Assembly (NCBI RefSeq): GCF_016722965.1
Contig: NZ_JAEQNB010000006.1
Coordinates: 1-64,000, forward strand
Source: Tumebacillus amylolyticus
Lineage (GTDB): Bacteria; Bacillota; Bacilli; Tumebacillales; Tumebacillaceae
Direction: 5' to 3'
Length of the DNA stretch: 64,000 nt
Shown here: positions 20,790-28,339 of the stretch, piece after piece
Position numbering within the stretch: the stretch's first letter is position 1
Layout: each line of letters starts with the position of its first letter
Position numbers and translations under genes: made by a program
The notes under the pieces: model-generated
The model's input: only the letters and a program-made list of their open reading frames with translations
Databases searched by the model: none
What the model was told of the DNA's origin: nothing

Positions 20790-21878
20790 ATGATCATTCA
20801 AGAACGAAAAGTATATGTCACTCGCTTGCAGTCGGGAGCTGTCTTGTCACGGGATGTGTACAACGACCGAGGGCAACTTGTTCTGCCGAGTGGAACGGAG
20901 CTGACCACGTCGCAGATCGTGCGGTTGAAGCAGATGGCGACGATTGAAGTTTGGGTGGTGGAGTATATGGTGGGCCCGGCGGCACCGCTTGAGTCGCAGA
21001 TTCCGGCGGCTCCGACGCACGTCAGCACACAGCCCAAACCCACACTGATGGATTGTTACAACAGCATGATCGGCTGCATGGAAACCCTGTTCCAAGAAGC
21101 GCAGATCTACGGGCGGGTCAACTTGGACAACACCAAGAACTTACTGCGCAACTTGGCGGACAGCATGGCGCAGGAGACGAATTTTTTGCATTTGGTGATC
21201 AACTTGCGCACCTTGGACGAGTACACGTTCCAACATTCGGTCGGGGTCGGCTTATTAAGCAAACAGATCGGGGAGTGGATGGGCCTAAGCGAGAGTGAGT
21301 GTGAAGAACTCCTGCTCGCGGGCACGGTGCATGACATTGGGAAGTGCCGCATCGACCCCGCGATTCTGCAGAAACCGTCCCGTTTGACGGAGGAGGAGTA
21401 CGAGATTGTCAAACACCACGCCTTTTATGGCTACGAGATCCTCCGCAACTCCGGCGTGAACGTGCGCATCGCAGCGGCGGCGCATGAGCATCATGAACGA
21501 AGCGACGGGAGCGGGTATCCCCGCGGTTTGAGCCATGACCAGATCGCTCCGATCGCGCGCATCGTCGCCGTGGCTGACGTATTCAACGCGATGACGTCGC
21601 GCCGTGTGTACAAGGACGCTCTGAGCTACTACCGCGTGCTCGACGAGGTTCAACAGGACGCATTCGGGGCCCTCGACCCGCAAATCGTCCAACTGTTCGT
21701 ACGAAAAATGACCTCGTTCTTCGTCGGCAACGAAGTCGTCCTCAACGACGGAACGGTAGGAACCGTCGTGCTCGTGCCCCCGGACCGCCCTACACGGCCC
21801 CTGTTGCGCACGGAGAACGGGTTTATTGACCTGCTGCAACAATCCAACTTGTATATCGAAGAAGTGAGAGCGATCTAG
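20790..21878 (+). CDS. HD-GYP domain protein, putative cyclic di-GMP phosphodiesterase
   Basis: The 362-residue product has an N-terminal domain of about 120 residues with no clear family, and an HD-GYP domain (about 140-310). The metal motif H181-D182 in GTVHDIGK and the conserved HHERSDGSGYP with GYP near 242-244 are intact, so c-di-GMP hydrolysis to pGpG/GMP is likely. The C-terminal 45 residues form a small beta-rich tail. A TTG 24 nt upstream was rejected because GGGGGAGGGG is correctly spaced for the ATG at 20790. No membrane segment or response-regulator domain is present. A YajQ-type c-di-GMP binder is encoded 11 kb away in the same window. Confidence 0.88.
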   Translation: MIIQERKVYVTRLQSGAVLSRDVYNDRGQLVLPSGTELTTSQIVRLKQMATIEVWVVEYMVGPAAPLESQIPAAPTHVSTQPKPTLMDCYNSMIGCMETLFQEAQIYGRVNLDNTKNLLRNLADSMAQETNFLHLVINLRTLDEYTFQHSVGVGLLSKQIGEWMGLSESECEELLLAGTVHDIGKCRIDPAILQKPSRLTEEEYEIVKHHAFYGYEILRNSGVNVRIAAAAHEHHERSDGSGYPRGLSHDQIAPIARIVAVADVFNAMTSRRVYKDALSYYRVLDEVQQDAFGALDPQIVQLFVRKMTSFFVGNEVVLNDGTVGTVVLVPPDRPTRPLLRTENGFIDLLQQSNLYIEEVRAI

Positions 21879-21896
21879 AGTCGCTCTCTTTTTTTA
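21867..21896 (+). terminator. Rho-independent terminator overlapping the gene end
   Basis: AGAGCGA pairs with TCGCTCT around the TAG stop of the HD-GYP gene, followed by T7. Confidence 0.8.
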
Positions 21897-21941
21897 TGAT
21901 ATACTGGTGGAGAATGGCAACGATAGGAGGACAACATCCCA

Positions 21942-22145
21942 ATGGCATCGCAAAACGCGCTGGAGCGCCTGTTCAAGGAACAGAAGTTAACGGTACAAAA
22001 AGTTTCCGAACTGACCGGCGTCTCTTCGCTCGCCCTTGAATACATGGTCGAGAACAATACGCAGCCCAAACCCCACGTCGCACAAAAAGTGGCCAAGGTG
22101 CTGAACGTCTCGGTCGATCAGATTTGGCCGAAGACCGCGAAGTAA
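21942..22145 (+). CDS. Small helix-turn-helix protein (XRE-like)
   Basis: The 67-residue protein is almost entirely a Cro/CI-type helix-turn-helix: LTVQKVSELTGVSSLALEYM (about 15-34) fits helices 2-3, followed by QKVAKVLNVSVDQIW, which is the usual end of an XRE domain. An AGGAGGA site precedes the ATG. No partner domain is present. It probably binds DNA as a dimer. Target unknown. The gene lies alone between the HD-GYP gene and two very small genes. Confidence 0.75.
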   Translation: MASQNALERLFKEQKLTVQKVSELTGVSSLALEYMVENNTQPKPHVAQKVAKVLNVSVDQIWPKTAK

Positions 22146-22225
22146 TTTCAATTTATTTCTTGCGTAAAAACCCCTGCTCCCGCTCATGCTAACCACAATT
22201 GCCATCCACCGAAGGAGGTGTTGGG

Positions 22226-22411
22226 GTGAGGTCGGACAGTCAAAAGATGATCAACCTGTACGAACTTCCCGTCTCTGAAGTCAAGCAGTTGGTTGACGTG
22301 CTGACGAACGACTTGAAGGAATACGAGCAACTCGACGCCGACTTCGGTCCTGGTACAGAATCGACGATCAAACGATTCGTCGAGGAATTGGCCCGACATT
22401 TGGAATCATAG
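22226..22411 (+). CDS. Small acidic helical protein, function unknown
   Basis: The 61-residue product is predicted to be helical (VKQLVDVLTNDLKEYEQLDA) and acidic. Family not recognised. GTG at 22226 is chosen over an upstream TTG because GAAGGAGGTG lies seven bases before it. The stop is 15 nt before the next small gene, so the two are probably one operon. Confidence 0.7.
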   Translation: MRSDSQKMINLYELPVSEVKQLVDVLTNDLKEYEQLDADFGPGTESTIKRFVEELARHLES

Positions 22412-22426
22412 AAAGGGGGGTCCGTT

Positions 22427-22537
22427 GTGCCGCCTGCACTGTGGTTTTTGGCGCATTGGATCTGGATTGCCACGATTGTGGCTGCCGTCGGGATGATCGC
22501 GTATCTGGTGATGTACCGTAGGCAGAAGCAGAAGTAG
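22427..22537 (+). CDS. Very small single-span membrane protein (36 residues)
   Basis: A GTG start with AAAGGGGGG seven bases upstream opens a 36-codon frame ending at TAG 22535. The product is one hydrophobic helix (about residues 4-30, Trp-rich at the start) followed by a basic tail RRQKQK, the usual orientation signal for a C-in membrane peptide. It follows the 61-residue gene by 15 nt and precedes a terminator. It is too short for most gene finders. Function unknown. Confidence 0.6.
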   Translation: MPPALWFLAHWIWIATIVAAVGMIAYLVMYRRQKQK

Positions 22538-22566
22538 GAGAGCGAAGGGAACCGAAAAGCGCAAGG

Positions 22567-22599
22567 AAAAAGCCACCGAGAAATCTCGGTGGCTTTTTT
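22567..22599 (+). terminator. Rho-independent terminator, bidirectional
   Basis: AAAAGCCACCGAG pairs with CTCGGTGGCTTTT around AAAT. It can serve the plus-strand small genes and the minus-strand gene that stops at 22610. Confidence 0.9.
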
Positions 22600-22609
22600 C
22601 ACATAGCGG

Positions 22610-22960
22610 TCACGGCTTGCGCTTGTTGATCCGGCCAATCATCGCTTGGTAGTACCCGATGCCATACTCGCGGGTCTCACGAAGCAGCGCGCGCACGATC
22701 GGCTCATGTCCGCCGCGCATCAACGTCTCGATGATCGTCTGGGTTGTAAACGATTCGCTCATGCTCTCTTGGACATCCGGGTCATGCTCCAAATCCTCCA
22801 GCCATTCGTCACTGTAGTGCGGGCCGAGTCGCTCTTGGTACGCTTTGCGGTACAGGTCTTTGACCGTGAAGGGGACCTCCAAGGCTTTTAAATAGAAGTC
22901 CAACTGATACAAGGCTTGATCCGGCGTGTATTCGTAACGTTTTCGATGGTTCTGAGCCAT
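22610..22960 (-). CDS. Helical protein of unknown family, paralogue of the 31069-31422 gene
   Basis: The 116-residue protein is basic at both ends and acidic in the middle, with no signal or transmembrane segment. I do not recognise the family. The segment ALYQLDFYLKALEVPFTVKD (about 16-35) aligns with ALYQLTMYFESLRQPLDLGE in the product of the gene at 31069-31422. Both continue with LYR..Y, a tryptophan-containing LE block and a TI.T/TIF segment, and are 116-117 residues long. They are therefore likely paralogues. The gene is monocistronic and divergent from the S53 protease gene. Unlike its paralogue, no LexA-like box was seen upstream. Confidence 0.65.
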   Translation of the reverse strand: MAQNHRKRYEYTPDQALYQLDFYLKALEVPFTVKDLYRKAYQERLGPHYSDEWLEDLEHDPDVQESMSESFTTQTIIETLMRGGHEPIVRALLRETREYGIGYYQAMIGRINKRKP

Positions 22961-23310
22961 TCGACTACACTCCCTTCATGGCCAGCGATTCTAGATATAC
23001 ATATTCAAAGATGGCGGCACACTTGCGTCTATTTCCATCTTCGCTTTTTCTTGAAAAACTCCTGCAGGTCGCCGGGTAGAACTTCAAGGAAGGATAGGAC
23101 AAAAGTAATAGAGGTCAGGGAGCCCGGGTTTGGTGCTGCTCGCGTCACGCGAATCGTAAAATTTATGATTTAGGCGTCGTTTTAGTTCTTTCAAAATAAA
23201 GAATACTCTAAATTGTGTCGATTTCCTCTTTACATGCGATAAAGTACCTTTCGTGAACTGTATATGTAATAACCTGTAAAATTTTACGGTCAGGCTTCAA
23301 AAAAATCGCA
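22961..23310. other. Long intergenic region, left part
   Basis: This stretch of about 350 bases lies between the divergent 116-residue gene and the S53 protease promoter. It holds no open frame with a ribosome site and no clear repeat. It must hold the minus-strand promoter, but I could not pick one with confidence. Confidence 0.4.
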
Positions 23311-23339
23311 TTGTGAGAGTATTTGTTCCTATATACAAT
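23311..23339 (+). promoter_or_regulatory. Sigma-A type promoter for the S53 protease gene
   Basis: TTGTGA (23311-23316) and TACAAT (23334-23339) are 17 bp apart. Transcription would start near 23346, inside the inverted repeat that follows, leaving a leader of about 110 nt. Confidence 0.6.
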
Positions 23340-23340
23340 A

Positions 23341-23398
23341 AATTCACAACCCGGTGTTAAACGTGAATTACCTATAGTGGCGTTGTGTTCACGGGTTG
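23341..23398 (+). repeat. Inverted repeats at the S53 protease transcription start
   Basis: AATTCAC (23341-23347) and GTGAATT (23363-23369) form a perfect 7-bp inverted repeat over the predicted start site. CAACCCGGTG (23347-23356) and CACGGGTTG (23390-23398) form a second, interleaved pair with one bulge. A further ATTCACGACCGGG at 23400-23412 repeats the left motif. This suggests an operator and/or a structured leader. Confidence 0.45.
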
Positions 23399-23458
23399 GA
23401 TTCACGACCGGGACTTAAGTCTTAGGTACCTACACAGAGAAAGGGAGGACTCAAACCA

Positions 23459-25660
23459 ATGGCAAAACGTTTTCAAAAAGCTCTGATCCCGACTGCATTG
23501 GCTGTGCTGAGCCTTGCATTCGCACCTGTTCAAGGCGCAATGGCGCAAGCTCCTGTCAAAGTCAAGATGAACGGGCAAGAGGCGAACTCCGCCAAACACG
23601 GCACCCTGCTCGGTCACAAAGCAGGCAATGAGAAAGTCTCGATCACACTGTCTCTGAAGTTGCAACACGCGGATCAAATCGACGGATTCATCGCGGATCT
23701 GTACGATCCGGCATCTCCGAACTACAAGAAATTCCTCACATCTGATCAATGGGCAAGCAAATTCGGCCCGGCACAATCGGATGTTGACAGCGTGGTTTCC
23801 TACGTGAAATCCAACGGACTGACGGTTTCCGACATGTCCAAAGACCAACAGTTCATCACCGTTGAAGGCAAGGCTTCGCAAATCGAATCCGCTTTCGGCG
23901 TAACCTTGAACAACTACAAGAACGCGAAGGGTGAAACCTACTTCGCAAACAGCGATGCTCCGGTGGTTCCGTCGGCGATCGCGAACGCACTGCTGGGCGT
24001 ACACGGTCTGTCCAGCGAAGCGGTTGCTCACCGCAACGCAACGCAAAAACCGACCACTTCGAACGCTCCGTACGTCGCGGGCAAACCGAACCTCTTGCAA
24101 CCGAACGTAGGCTCCGGCCCGACGGGCGGCTACACCCCGACTGAACTGCGCAACGCGTATGACATCTCCCCGGTCATCTCCGCAGGTTACAACGGGACAG
24201 GTCAAACGGTCGCTCTGTTCGAACTGGACGGCTACGTGCAATCGAACATCACCACGTACGTGAACAACTACGGCCTCGGCTCTCCGACCCCGTCCAAAGT
24301 GCTGGTTGACGGCTACAACGGTGCTGCGGGCAGCGGCCAAGGCGAAGTTGAACTCGACATCGAAGTCGTGAACGCAATCGCTCCGAAAGCGAACACGATC
24401 GTCTACGAAGGCCCGAACACCGACGCAGGCGTACTCGACACCTACAAAAAAATCGCAAACGACAACACGGCGCAAGTCGTCTCCATCTCGTGGGGTCTGT
24501 GCGAACCGAACAACACCGCTTCCTCGATGAGCTCTTTGCACACCGTGTTCCAACAAATGGCGACCCAAGGTCAATCCGTATTCGCAGCAGCAGGCGACGA
24601 CGGTGCATATGACTGCGGCGATACCAAGCTGTCGGTTGACAACCCGGCAGACGACACCTACGTCACCGGCGTAGGCGGCACCTACATGACCCTGTCCGGA
24701 ACCTCCTACGGCTCCGAAAAAGTATGGGGCAACTCTTCGAACAAATCGGGCGGCGGCGGCGGTCTGTCCACCGTCTATGCACAACCGTCTTGGCAGACCG
24801 GCCCGGGCGTTTCGAACTCCTACTCCAACGGCAAGCGCCAAGTTCCGGACGTCTCCGCAGTAGCTGACCCGGCAACCGGCTACTCGATCTACTCGGCTGG
24901 CTCTTGGGTTGTCTATGGCGGTACTTCTTGCGCCGCTCCGCTGTGGGCTGGGATCGCAGCACTGAACAACAACTACGCTGCATCGAACGGCAAATCCAAA
25001 CTGGGTCAAGCAAACCCGACCCTGTACAAAATGTTCAACACGACGCAAACCTACAATGCATACCATGACGTTACGACCGGTACGAACCTGTACTACCCGG
25101 CAACTTCCGGTTACGACCTCGCAACCGGCATCGGGACTCCGGATGCATGGAACTTGATCCGCGACATCAACAGCGGCACCACCCCGCCGCCGCCGCCGCC
25201 GGGTGGCGAGTTGATCGTAAACGGTGGTTTTGAATCCGGCTCCACGAACTGGACCGAATCTTCCTCCGGCGGTTACGAACTCGTTGACACCTCGAAGCCG
25301 CATGCAGGCACCAAAGGTCTTTACCTCTGCGGGTACAACAACTGCACCGACTCCGCTTACCAAACCGTTACCATCCCGTCCACCGCAACCAGCGCTACGC
25401 TGTCCCTGTGGACCTACGTTTCCACCACGGAAACCTCTCACTCGTACGACTACCTGAAAGTCCAACTGCGCAACTCCAGCAACACCGTACTGTCGACGCT
25501 GCAAACGCAATCCGATGCTACGGCAACCGGCTGGGTGAAGCAAACGTTTGACGTCTCCAGCTACAAAGGCCAAACCGTCCGCGTGTACCTGCTCGGCACG
25601 AACGACTCCTCGAACACGACGTCGTTCTACGTGGATGATGTTTCCCTGCAGTACAACTAA
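23459..25660 (+). CDS. Secreted S53 family serine-carboxyl peptidase (kumamolisin/sedolisin type) with C-terminal accessory domain
   Basis: The 733-residue precursor has a signal peptide (about 1-29). A pro-kumamolisin activation domain follows (about 35-190), then the S53 catalytic domain (about 215-580). The acidic-active protease triad is complete: E296 and D300 in GEVELDIE and S490 in GGTSCAAP. The oxyanion aspartate lies in AAGDDGAYDCGD. A poly-proline linker (PPPPPPG) leads to a beta-sandwich C-terminal domain of about 145 residues (GGFESGSTNW start) that resembles carbohydrate- or substrate-binding modules. Such enzymes are stable and active at low pH, which hints at an acid-tolerant habitat. 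RBS GGGAGG precedes the ATG. Confidence 0.93.
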   Translation: MAKRFQKALIPTALAVLSLAFAPVQGAMAQAPVKVKMNGQEANSAKHGTLLGHKAGNEKVSITLSLKLQHADQIDGFIADLYDPASPNYKKFLTSDQWASKFGPAQSDVDSVVSYVKSNGLTVSDMSKDQQFITVEGKASQIESAFGVTLNNYKNAKGETYFANSDAPVVPSAIANALLGVHGLSSEAVAHRNATQKPTTSNAPYVAGKPNLLQPNVGSGPTGGYTPTELRNAYDISPVISAGYNGTGQTVALFELDGYVQSNITTYVNNYGLGSPTPSKVLVDGYNGAAGSGQGEVELDIEVVNAIAPKANTIVYEGPNTDAGVLDTYKKIANDNTAQVVSISWGLCEPNNTASSMSSLHTVFQQMATQGQSVFAAAGDDGAYDCGDTKLSVDNPADDTYVTGVGGTYMTLSGTSYGSEKVWGNSSNKSGGGGGLSTVYAQPSWQTGPGVSNSYSNGKRQVPDVSAVADPATGYSIYSAGSWVVYGGTSCAAPLWAGIAALNNNYAASNGKSKLGQANPTLYKMFNTTQTYNAYHDVTTGTNLYYPATSGYDLATGIGTPDAWNLIRDINSGTTPPPPPPGGELIVNGGFESGSTNWTESSSGGYELVDTSKPHAGTKGLYLCGYNNCTDSAYQTVTIPSTATSATLSLWTYVSTTETSHSYDYLKVQLRNSSNTVLSTLQTQSDATATGWVKQTFDVSSYKGQTVRVYLLGTNDSSNTTSFYVDDVSLQYN

Positions 25661-25670
25661 TCCTTGCGTT

Positions 25671-25711
25671 ACCAAAAAAAGAACCGGACCCCTCGGGGCC
25701 CGGTTCTTTTT
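25671..25711 (+). terminator. Rho-independent terminator, bidirectional
   Basis: AGAACCGG and CCGGTTCT, with an inner CCCC/GGGG pairing, flank a short loop, with A7 on the left and T7 on the right. It is shared by the S53 gene and the convergent cyclophilin gene that stops at 25712. Confidence 0.92.
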
Positions 25712-26689
25712 TTACTTCTCTTCGATTGTTACGGTGTTGATCACGACATCTTCGATCGGCTGCGAGACCTCGCCGTATCGGGATTCGGTGACCGGCGTTG
25801 CGGCGATGGCGTGGACAACGTCCATGCCGTCCGTCACTTCGCCAAACACCGTGTAGTTCGGGTAGCGATCCAAGTTCTTCACATCATCGCCCGTTCCGAT
25901 GAAAAACTGGCTGCCGTTGGTGTTCGGGCCGGCGTTTGCCATCGCGACGGTACCGGGGACGTAGTGCTTGGTCGGGGAAAGTTCGTCTTGGAACGTGTAA
26001 CCGGGGCCGCCTGAGCCGGTGGCGGTCGGGTCGCCGGCCTGGATCATGAAGCTCTCGACGATGCGATGAAACTTGACATGATCGTAATAATGATCGCGTG
26101 CGAGGAACACAAAGTTATTGACGGTAAGCGGAGCATCGGAGAAGTCGAGGTGGATCTTGAACGTGCCTTTGTTCGTATCAACGACGGCGCTGTAGTCCTT
26201 GGAAGTATCAAGGCTCATCACAGGCGGGTTCGCATAGTGCTTGGCCACACCGGGTGTGCGGATGTCGACCGTCTGCGTATCTTCGTGCCAGTAGACATAG
26301 GCACCGAGCGCCTCGCTCACGAAGCGTACGGGGACCAAGGTGCGGTCGTTCTGGACCTGAGCCGGGACGTCGAGCGTCAGGGACTGGTCATTTTTATGCG
26401 CAGTGTTTGAGCCGATTTGCAGTTTGATCGTGTTGCGGTCCTTGACGGCGGTGACCGTCTGGGTGTCTTCGTCCCAATTGACCGTAGCACCGAGGGCTTC
26501 GAAGATCTTGCGCAACGGGACGAGGGTGCGGTCTTGCACCGTGACAGGAGGCTGGTCGAAGAGTTGAACATTTCCATCCAGCGTGACCGTGATATTGGAA
26601 GCGGCTTCCGCTTTCTGAGCGGCAGGTGCGATCAGAGACCCGGCAAGCAGGATCCCGGACAGGAACATCGAGGTGGTTTTGGTGGACAA
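25712..26689 (-). CDS. Exported cyclophilin-type peptidyl-prolyl isomerase with copper-amine-oxidase-like stalk domain
   Basis: The 325-residue protein has a signal peptide (about 1-29). An N-terminal copper amine oxidase-like (stalk) domain follows as two repeats (RTLVPLRKIFEALGATVNWDEDTQTV and RTLVPVRFVSEALGAYVYWHEDTQTV, read in parts). The cyclophilin domain (about 165-322) has the core motifs FHRIVESFMIQAGDP, GTVAMANAGPNTNGSQFFI and FGEVTDGMDVV. It should assist folding of secreted proteins at the cell wall. The real start is a TTG at 26689 with AAGGGAGGA upstream; the longer reading frame includes a non-protein-like leader. The two extracellular proteases nearby are possible clients, which is inferred only. 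Confidence 0.9.
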   Translation of the reverse strand: MSTKTTSMFLSGILLAGSLIAPAAQKAEAASNITVTLDGNVQLFDQPPVTVQDRTLVPLRKIFEALGATVNWDEDTQTVTAVKDRNTIKLQIGSNTAHKNDQSLTLDVPAQVQNDRTLVPVRFVSEALGAYVYWHEDTQTVDIRTPGVAKHYANPPVMSLDTSKDYSAVVDTNKGTFKIHLDFSDAPLTVNNFVFLARDHYYDHVKFHRIVESFMIQAGDPTATGSGGPGYTFQDELSPTKHYVPGTVAMANAGPNTNGSQFFIGTGDDVKNLDRYPNYTVFGEVTDGMDVVHAIAATPVTESRYGEVSQPIEDVVINTVTIEEK

Positions 26690-26792
26690 GTGGATTTCCT
26701 CCCTTCTACTACTACTAAATAATAGACGGTTTCGGGGAGGAGGAAAAGTGGTACAATAGGAGCGATTGTACGAGAAGGAGGAATTGCTTAGC

Positions 26793-26912
26793 ATGGGTAT
26801 GGAATTTTTCATGGCTCTCATGTTCGTTACGGTGATGGTGATCGCTTTTACACTTGCGGCGGTCATGTCGAATAGGAAGAAACGAAAAGAGAAAAAGATG
26901 CAGGAGAGATAA
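26793..26912 (+). CDS. Very small membrane protein (39 residues)
   Basis: ATG at 26793 has GAAGGAGGA eight bases upstream and opens 39 codons to TAA 26910. One hydrophobic, Met/Val-rich helix (about residues 4-25) is followed by a strongly basic tail (NRKKRKEKK). A TACAAT -10-like element lies at about 26752. The terminator at 26912-26942 follows at once. The promoter, ribosome site and terminator around it make it a convincing gene. Function unknown. Confidence 0.65.
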   Translation: MGMEFFMALMFVTVMVIAFTLAAVMSNRKKRKEKKMQER

Positions 26913-26942
26913 GGAACTTCGATAATCGAAGTTCCTTTTTTA
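26912..26942 (+). terminator. Rho-independent terminator, bidirectional
   Basis: AGGAACTTCGA pairs with TCGAAGTTCCT around TAA, followed by T6. It is shared with the convergent MFS gene ending at 26940. Confidence 0.9.
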
Positions 26943-28175
26943 ACATTTGGATTTCAAGAAAGTGGAAATGAATTCCTTCGAGGAGCGGCGGAAATAGAGC
27001 AAACCAACCAGGGGAGAGAGACCGACGATCAGGAACGCGATGCGGTTGGAAAGTACATTGGGCAACCAGAACTCGCATGCGATCAGCACGCCAAGTGCCA
27101 AGCATCTGCCGGAATTGATCGCCACTTCGCGGATGACGAGGTATTCGACTTTGCGGTGGACGGCATCCGGCAACTTGCCCATCATGTCATAGGAAAAGCA
27201 GGAATAGGGAATGAGCAGCAACGGGCTAAACAGAGAGTTGAGCAACCCGAAGACAAACAGCGAGAATGTGTTCACGTGCCAAAGCAACAGCAAGACAGAC
27301 AGGGCTAACATCAGTGCGGATACTGTGACAAACAGAAGCCGCCGCTCAAACGTGAGGAAGCGTTTGACGATGTAATAGGCGATCAAGGAGGCAACCGAGG
27401 TCATAAGCAAGTAGCGGGAAGCGGTCAGCTCGTTTTTGGTTACCAAGAACACGAGCAAGAAAGGCAGAAAGACCAGGACCCCTTCACGGAACCCGAGGAA
27501 GAACGAAATCAGCAGTTTGCGTCGCCACATCGGACCGTAAGACGGTGGATTGTAGCCGAGTCGCAAGTTGTACTCCGGAGGGGAAGACCGATGCTCCAAT
27601 CGCCACGTACAGAGGACGGATGCGAGAAACAGGGCCAAGGAAATCATAAACAAAATGTGGTAGCCGCGATCCGGCATCGCAGTCAGCAACTTGCCTGCGA
27701 GCAACGGGGCCACACCGCTTGCCACTGCGAACAGGAAACCGTTCGCGCCGTTGAAGGAATCCCGTGTTTCAGGCTCTGTGACCTCGAAGACCAGCACTTG
27801 CATCGAGAGCCAGTAGAAGCCCGCTCCGGCCCCTTGCAAGCAGCCAAGCCATGCATAGTTTTGGGCAACGCGCGGACCCAGGATCAAGATCAGTACATAG
27901 AAGACCGCCAGAAACGAGACACCCAAACGTAACGTATAGAGACGGTCTGTCCGTTTGGCGAGCCAACCGGCTCCTCCGTAACCCAGTGCGGTGAAGAGAA
28001 AGATCAAGAAGTTGTACAGGGCGATCTGCTCCAGTCCCTGCACCAGTTTCCAGAGATAGATGTTCAAAAACGTGTTCGACAGGGCGCTCGCACCCGCAAA
28101 AAGGGCGTTGACCGCGAGCAACCAACGGCCGCTTGGCGGCAGGGCTTCATGCGGTGTCTCTGCGTTGCGAATCAT
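26940..28175 (-). CDS. MFS transporter, function unknown
   Basis: The 411-residue protein has about 12 hydrophobic helices and the typical loop 2-3 motif GYGGAGWLAKRTDRLYTLRLG (about 72-92, read in parts) of major facilitator proteins. The ATG at 28175 is chosen because GAGGAGGAG precedes it; an upstream start would add a poor N terminus. The pattern resembles YqgE/YkuC-like bacillar MFS proteins whose substrate is unknown. It is divergent from the BMP-like lipoprotein gene at 28340. Confidence 0.85.
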   Translation of the reverse strand: MIRNAETPHEALPPSGRWLLAVNALFAGASALSNTFLNIYLWKLVQGLEQIALYNFLIFLFTALGYGGAGWLAKRTDRLYTLRLGVSFLAVFYVLILILGPRVAQNYAWLGCLQGAGAGFYWLSMQVLVFEVTEPETRDSFNGANGFLFAVASGVAPLLAGKLLTAMPDRGYHILFMISLALFLASVLCTWRLEHRSSPPEYNLRLGYNPPSYGPMWRRKLLISFFLGFREGVLVFLPFLLVFLVTKNELTASRYLLMTSVASLIAYYIVKRFLTFERRLLFVTVSALMLALSVLLLLWHVNTFSLFVFGLLNSLFSPLLLIPYSCFSYDMMGKLPDAVHRKVEYLVIREVAINSGRCLALGVLIACEFWLPNVLSNRIAFLIVGLSPLVGLLYFRRSSKEFISTFLKSKC

Positions 28176-28267
28176 GAACTCCTCCTCATATGGGATAGAT
28201 ACTACTAAGCGTTCCCGTCTCGTCATCCGGTTACGTCTGGAAAAATTCTCATCCCTGAGACAGAGTG

Positions 28268-28276
28268 TGCTATACT
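28268..28276 (+). promoter_or_regulatory. Extended -10 promoter for the lipoprotein gene
   Basis: TGCTATACT is an extended -10 in the gap between the divergent MFS and lipoprotein genes. No strong -35 is visible. Confidence 0.4.
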
Positions 28277-28339
28277 AATTTAGAGTGCGTATTTTTAATT
28301 GAATGGCAATTTTACAGGCAGGAGTGTACGACATTTCCT

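Noticed and set aside
23402-25675. A 757-codon minus-strand frame opposite the S53 protease gene
   Set aside because: Same artefact of codon bias: the plus strand has signal peptide, catalytic residues and promoter; the minus frame has none of these.
26690-26866. N-terminal extension of the cyclophilin gene
   Set aside because: The extra residues are not protein-like and hide the signal peptide; a TTG at 26689 has a strong ribosome site.
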